Source of the DNA: Thioalkalivibrio sp. | GTDB taxonomy: Bacteria; Pseudomonadota; Gammaproteobacteria; SpSt-1174 | DNA length: 12,030 nt | Reading direction: 5' to 3' | NCBI GenBank assembly: GCA_011046015.1 | Contig: DSBO01000180.1 | Span: forward strand, 1-12,030 | Shown: one piece after another, positions 11,773-12,030 of the stretch | Layout: each line of letters opens with the position of its first letter | How positions within the stretch are numbered: the first letter of the stretch is position 1 | Notes under the pieces: model-generated | The model's database searches: none | The model's input: the letters and a program-made list of their open reading frames with translations, nothing else | Told to the model about the DNA's origin: nothing | Program-made: the position numbers and the translations under genes

Positions 11773-12030
11773 GCAGGCGCGCTGCCAGGCGCGATCGGCG
11801 ATGGCACTCATGCCCGGCATGGTCATCGCGGATTTCACCGCTCCTACTGTAGGACATGCCACCCGTAGGAGCGCTGCCAGGCGCGATCGGGGATGGCGCT
11901 CATGCCGGCATGGTCATCGCGGCTTGCACCGCTCCTACCGTAGAACATGGCACCCGTAGGCGCGCTGCCAGGCGCGATCGGGGGTGGCGCTCATGCCCGG
12001 CATGGTCATCGCGGCTTGCACCGCTCCTAC
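11773..12030. repeat. REP/BIME array (right), three units of about 91-bp period
   Basis: Units at 11773-11847, 11865-11936 and 11956-12030, separated by spacers of 17 and 19 bp that resemble each other (GTAG-ACATG-CACCC). Each unit opens with GTAGGAGC-like sequence and a GCGC/GCGC stem, has a central ATGCCCGGCAT palindrome, and closes with a different stem plus GCTCCTAC. The first and third units carry point changes in the GTAGGAGC end. The array differs in centre and spacers from the left array but uses the same REP end. It stops exactly at the window edge and probably continues. Nothing else is seen in this gene-free stretch. Confidence 0.88.

Overview
The window reads as chromosomal DNA of a GC-rich gammaproteobacterium. 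It is dominated by conserved housekeeping genes, and its left half keeps the gene order of the Escherichia coli ubiI-ubiH-pepP-ygfB / zapA-ssrS-ygfA(fau) neighbourhood. An EVE-domain gene, a lysine-rich histone H1-like gene and a divergent rpiA/ilvA pair suggest a Pseudomonas-, Xanthomonas- or Chromatiales-like lineage. No genus can be fixed from sequence alone.

Layout. (1) 1-442 is non-coding: a REP/BIME array (palindromic repeats with GTAGGAGC ends) followed by an 11-copy heptamer tandem repeat that stops one base short of the ubiI stop codon. (2) 444-5198 on the minus strand is a tight operon, in transcription order: an unknown 100-aa protein, ygfB (UPF0149), pepP, ubiH and ubiI. The last three genes are joined by TGATG and ATGA overlaps. 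(3) 5232-5351 is a divergent promoter region. (4) 5352-6876 on the plus strand holds a ZapB-like coiled-coil gene, zapA, 6S RNA (ssrS), a perfect REP inverted repeat, and fau. (5) 6953-8473 on the plus strand has its own promoter and carries an EVE-domain gene, a glutathione S-transferase-like gene and an unknown 110-aa gene. (6) 8660-9115 is a lysine/alanine repeat protein ending in a strong bidirectional terminator shared with the convergent rpiA. (7) rpiA (minus) and ilvA (plus) diverge from a 199-bp region with a 16-bp palindrome and two predicted promoters. (8) 11720-12030 is a second BIME array of three units with a period of about 91 bp, running to the window edge.

How the genes work together. 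UbiH and UbiI hydroxylate the ubiquinone ring. PepP removes N-terminal residues before proline. ZapA and the ZapB-like protein support the FtsZ ring. 6S RNA restrains sigma-70 RNA polymerase and probably shares a transcript with fau, which belongs to folate metabolism. RpiA feeds the pentose phosphate pathway and IlvA commits threonine to isoleucine synthesis.

I see no mobile-element gene, CRISPR array, phage gene or obvious new multi-gene system. The most notable signals are: promoters placed so that the zapB-like/zapA and ilvA transcripts would be leaderless; REP hairpins whose stems covary between copies inside this window; a candidate operator between rpiA and ilvA; a heptamer repeat abutting the ubiI stop; and two unrecognised small proteins in conserved operon settings.
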